Below, piece after piece: positions 62,128 to 64,000 of a stretch of 64,000 nucleotides of DNA; the stretch's first letter is position 1; every line of letters starts with the position of its first letter. The stretch is from Treponema rectale. GTDB taxonomy: Bacteria; Spirochaetota; Spirochaetia; Treponematales; Treponemataceae. The DNA lies in contig NZ_JACHFR010000002.1 of assembly GCF_014202035.1 (NCBI RefSeq), positions 186,001-250,000 of the forward strand, given 5' to 3'. Below the pieces are notes generated by a model. That model was not told the DNA's origin. It searched no databases and saw only the letters and a program-made list of their open reading frames with translations. A program made the position numbers and the translations under genes.

Positions 62128-62541
62128 ATGGCAATCTTTAACGACGACATCTCTATAAATACTCTCATCGGTTTTGGTTCATCAATTAAAGGCGATATAA
62201 AAATAAACGGCTTTACAAGAATCGACGGGGATCTTGACGGAAATCTTGAAACTTCCGGAAACGTAATCATCGGAAACAAAGCCCGCATTAACGGAAACAT
62301 AACAGCCCGTTCAGTAACTGTAGGCGGTATCGTAAAAGGCAACATTCTTGCCCCGGAATCTGTACACCTGCTTTCTACAAGTGCAGTAATCGGTGATATT
62401 CAGTCTCACAGAATCTGCGCCGAACAGAATGTTCTTATTCACGGACACTGTATAGCTCTTTCTGATGAAACCAACTATAACAATGCCGTCAGCGAATGGA
62501 ACAACCGTCTGGCTGTTTCTGCAAGTTCCTATAAGGTCTGA
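62128..62541 (+). CDS. Bactofilin-family cytoskeletal protein
   Basis: This 137-aa protein is a run of beta-helix strands: SSIKGDIKINGFTRIDGDLDG, TSGNVIIGNKARINGNITARS, and VGGIVKGNILAPESVHLLS. This polymer-forming fold is the bactofilin signature. The neighbouring M23 peptidase suggests that bactofilin filaments localise wall hydrolysis to set cell shape, known for several helical bacteria and inferred here. Confidence 0.92.
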   Translation: MAIFNDDISINTLIGFGSSIKGDIKINGFTRIDGDLDGNLETSGNVIIGNKARINGNITARSVTVGGIVKGNILAPESVHLLSTSAVIGDIQSHRICAEQNVLIHGHCIALSDETNYNNAVSEWNNRLAVSASSYKV

Positions 62542-62543
62542 GA

Positions 62544-63068
62544 ATGCAGATAGATTCTACGGGACTGTTTTTTTCAGCTGCAAATTCCGCTGCAATGACC
62601 GGCGCAGGAATCAATAAAGACCAGAAAACATCTAAAATCAAAAAAAAGACTTTTGCTTCTGCGTTAGAAAAATCCACTTATCAAAATCAACTTATTCAGG
62701 AAGGATTCCCTGTAGAAATTGCAGAGATGGAAGTAGAAGAAGCTGCTGTTTTTTTACGGGATGAAGCAGAAAAAGCCGCAGATGCCTTACGAGAAAGCCA
62801 GATGCCGGACAAATTTGCGGACTTCAGAAAAAAAGTTTCACAGTTCATGCGGTACCTGGAAAAAAATAATTTTGAAGTAAAAGTAAAGGCCCGCAAAGGG
62901 TTTAATTCAAAAGGACAGCCTCTGCCCCCGAGAGTTCAGGTAAAAATAATAAACAAAGACCTTGATGAAATGGCTGCTTATTTTATTTCAAGCCAGAAAG
63001 ATACACTTAAAATGCTTGCAAAACTAAATGAAATCTCAGGCCTTTTAGTAGACTTATTGGCAAGTTAA
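62544..63068 (+). CDS. YaaR-family protein (DUF327)
   Basis: The 174-aa protein is mainly alpha-helical. FADFRKKVSQFMRYLEKNNFEVKVK and NKDLDEMAAYFISSQKDTLKMLAKLNEISGLLVDLLAS at the C terminus are typical of the YaaR (DUF327) family. Its function is unknown. In Bacillus, yaaR lies close to the RicT/PSP1 gene, and the same order is seen here, which supports the assignment. Confidence 0.82.
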   Translation: MQIDSTGLFFSAANSAAMTGAGINKDQKTSKIKKKTFASALEKSTYQNQLIQEGFPVEIAEMEVEEAAVFLRDEAEKAADALRESQMPDKFADFRKKVSQFMRYLEKNNFEVKVKARKGFNSKGQPLPPRVQVKIINKDLDEMAAYFISSQKDTLKMLAKLNEISGLLVDLLAS

Positions 63069-63108
63069 ATATATTATAAAACTGATGCTCAAAAACATGG
63101 AGTTTTAA

Positions 63109-64000
63109 ATGTCAGATATTTTTGAACAGGATATGGATGAGGCTGAAGACCTTTCTTCTCTTGAAGATGAAACTTTTGAAGATGAAGCCTCAGGTAATTT
63201 TGTATTTCCAGATAATCTTTATAAATTAAAGCTTGAATATTCCTGCGAAGGAATCTATGCTTCTGTTCCGGAAAAGCTCAACCTTAATCCGGGAGATTTT
63301 GTAATCATTCCTACAAGATACGGTAATGACCTGGCAAGAAACCTGGGTAAATGTACTACACCGGTAGGAATAAAACCGTCTGATGTTGTTCAGGTTATCC
63401 GTGCAGCTTCAAAAGAGGACCTTGACCATGCAGCAGATCTTCTTGAACGGGAAAAATCAGCTTTTGTTACTTTCAAAGAAAAAGTTGCATATCATCATCT
63501 GGATATGAAGCTTATTTCCGTTCATTTTTTAGTTGGTGAACCTAAAGCCCTTTTCTTTTTCTCAAGCGAAAACCGGGTTGACTTCAGGGAACTTGTAAAA
63601 GACCTGGTTTCTGTCTTTAAGATGAGAATTGAACTGCGCCAGATTGGTGTTCGTGACGAAAGCCGCATTACAGGCGGTCTTGGTATCTGCGGAAGACCTT
63701 ACTGCTGCCACAGTATAAATGACAAACTTAAACCTGTAAGCATCAGAATGGCTAAAGACCAGAATCTCAGCCTTAACTCAATGAAAATCAGCGGTCAGTG
63801 CGGAAGACTTCTCTGCTGCCTCAGTTATGAGTATGACTGGTACGCACAGGCAAGAAAAAGCCTTCCTAATGAAGGTATACGCATTTACTATGACGGAACG
63901 AACTTCCGCGTAACAGAAGTTAATCCTATTACCTTTATGATTAAAATGTCTGGAGAAGATGGTCGCCTTCTTGAAGTAAACGCAAAGCGCTTTGTAAAAG
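63109..64000 (+). CDS. ricT: PSP1/RicT-family protein (continues beyond the window)
   Basis: The frame opens at an ATG with GGAG 6-7 bases upstream and has no stop up to the window end (297 codons). An acidic N terminus (DEAEDLSSLEDETFEDEAS) comes before the PSP1 core. The core motifs include EKVAYHHLDMKLISVHFLVG, GGLGICGRPYCC and GQCGRLLCCLSYEYD, where the Cys clusters are typical of RicT/YaaT. RicT works with RicA and RicF in Fe-S-dependent control of RNase Y in Bacillus; whether that applies in spirochaetes is unknown. The C terminus lies outside the window. Confidence 0.88.
   Translation, partial: MSDIFEQDMDEAEDLSSLEDETFEDEASGNFVFPDNLYKLKLEYSCEGIYASVPEKLNLNPGDFVIIPTRYGNDLARNLGKCTTPVGIKPSDVVQVIRAASKEDLDHAADLLEREKSAFVTFKEKVAYHHLDMKLISVHFLVGEPKALFFFSSENRVDFRELVKDLVSVFKMRIELRQIGVRDESRITGGLGICGRPYCCHSINDKLKPVSIRMAKDQNLSLNSMKISGQCGRLLCCLSYEYDWYAQARKSLPNEGIRIYYDGTNFRVTEVNPITFMIKMSGEDGRLLEVNAKRFVK

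Overview
The window looks like chromosome of a low-GC, host-associated spirochaete, most likely a Treponema. The clues are the long archaeal/spirochaete-type PheS, many lipoproteins, InlB/BspA repeat proteins, a free-standing FliG-N-like protein, a bactofilin/M23 pair, tRNA genes without encoded CCA, and a gut-type gene set (GH30 glycosidase, oxalate/formate-type carrier, D-lactate dehydrogenase). This is inferred from gene content, not from a marker-gene search.

Layout. 1-2016: end of an unknown gene, a carbohydrate-binding-type exported protein and a WYL regulator. 2026-8640: an AT-rich accessory segment with a nitrilase, a toxin-first hicAB pair, a single integron attC-like site, a dead PemK/MazF remnant, an unknown 405-aa gene and a 1039-aa sacsin/Hsp90-like ATPase that may be a defence gene. 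8641-14989: a four-gene surface operon (lipoprotein, LPP20 lipoprotein, CsgG/FlgO-like protein, giant InlB/BspA lipoprotein) divergent from a small XRE regulator, with two operator-like dyads between them. 15125-25997: a GH30 enzyme, a decayed RND exporter joined to a decayed beta-barrel gene, EamA and MATE transporters, a Cache-GGDEF cyclase, a radical SAM protein and a GNAT. 26060-30135: tRNA-Ile2 and a small accessory patch (hypotheticals, a replication-initiator remnant, an ATPase with a nuclease-like tail).

30337-47053 is mostly core: OFA, SLC13 and NSS carriers, tRNA-Ser, an Fe-S aldo/keto reductase, EttA, a metalloprotease lipoprotein, an M29 aminopeptidase, a DUF134-NifX fusion with a C_GCAxxG_C_C protein, a CDF transporter and a D-lactate dehydrogenase. 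Interspersed here are two families of terminal-inverted-repeat elements. 47382-49472 is a chemoreceptor.

49562-52116 is a compact variable island bracketed by two diverged 151-bp copies of the 3' end of an outer-membrane-protein gene. It holds an orphan Rhs tip with a lysozyme-like toxin domain, an overlapping lipoprotein that is probably its immunity protein, a structured segment, and a HigBA-type pair. A similar scar, a diverged second copy of the pheS 3' end next to a strongly folded segment, lies at 52729-52865. From 52867 on the sequence is core again: pheS, a seven-gene minus-strand operon (tatD, dusB, unknown, GGDEF, rhomboid, two secreted proteins), then an M23 peptidase, bactofilin, YaaR and RicT/PSP1 on the plus strand to the window end.

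The best candidates for undescribed biology are the sacsin-like ATPase neighbourhood, the Rhs toxin/immunity island with its 3'-end duplications, and the attC-type cassette signature. Coordinates, motifs, repeats and overlaps were read directly. Family names rest on recognised motifs without database searches.
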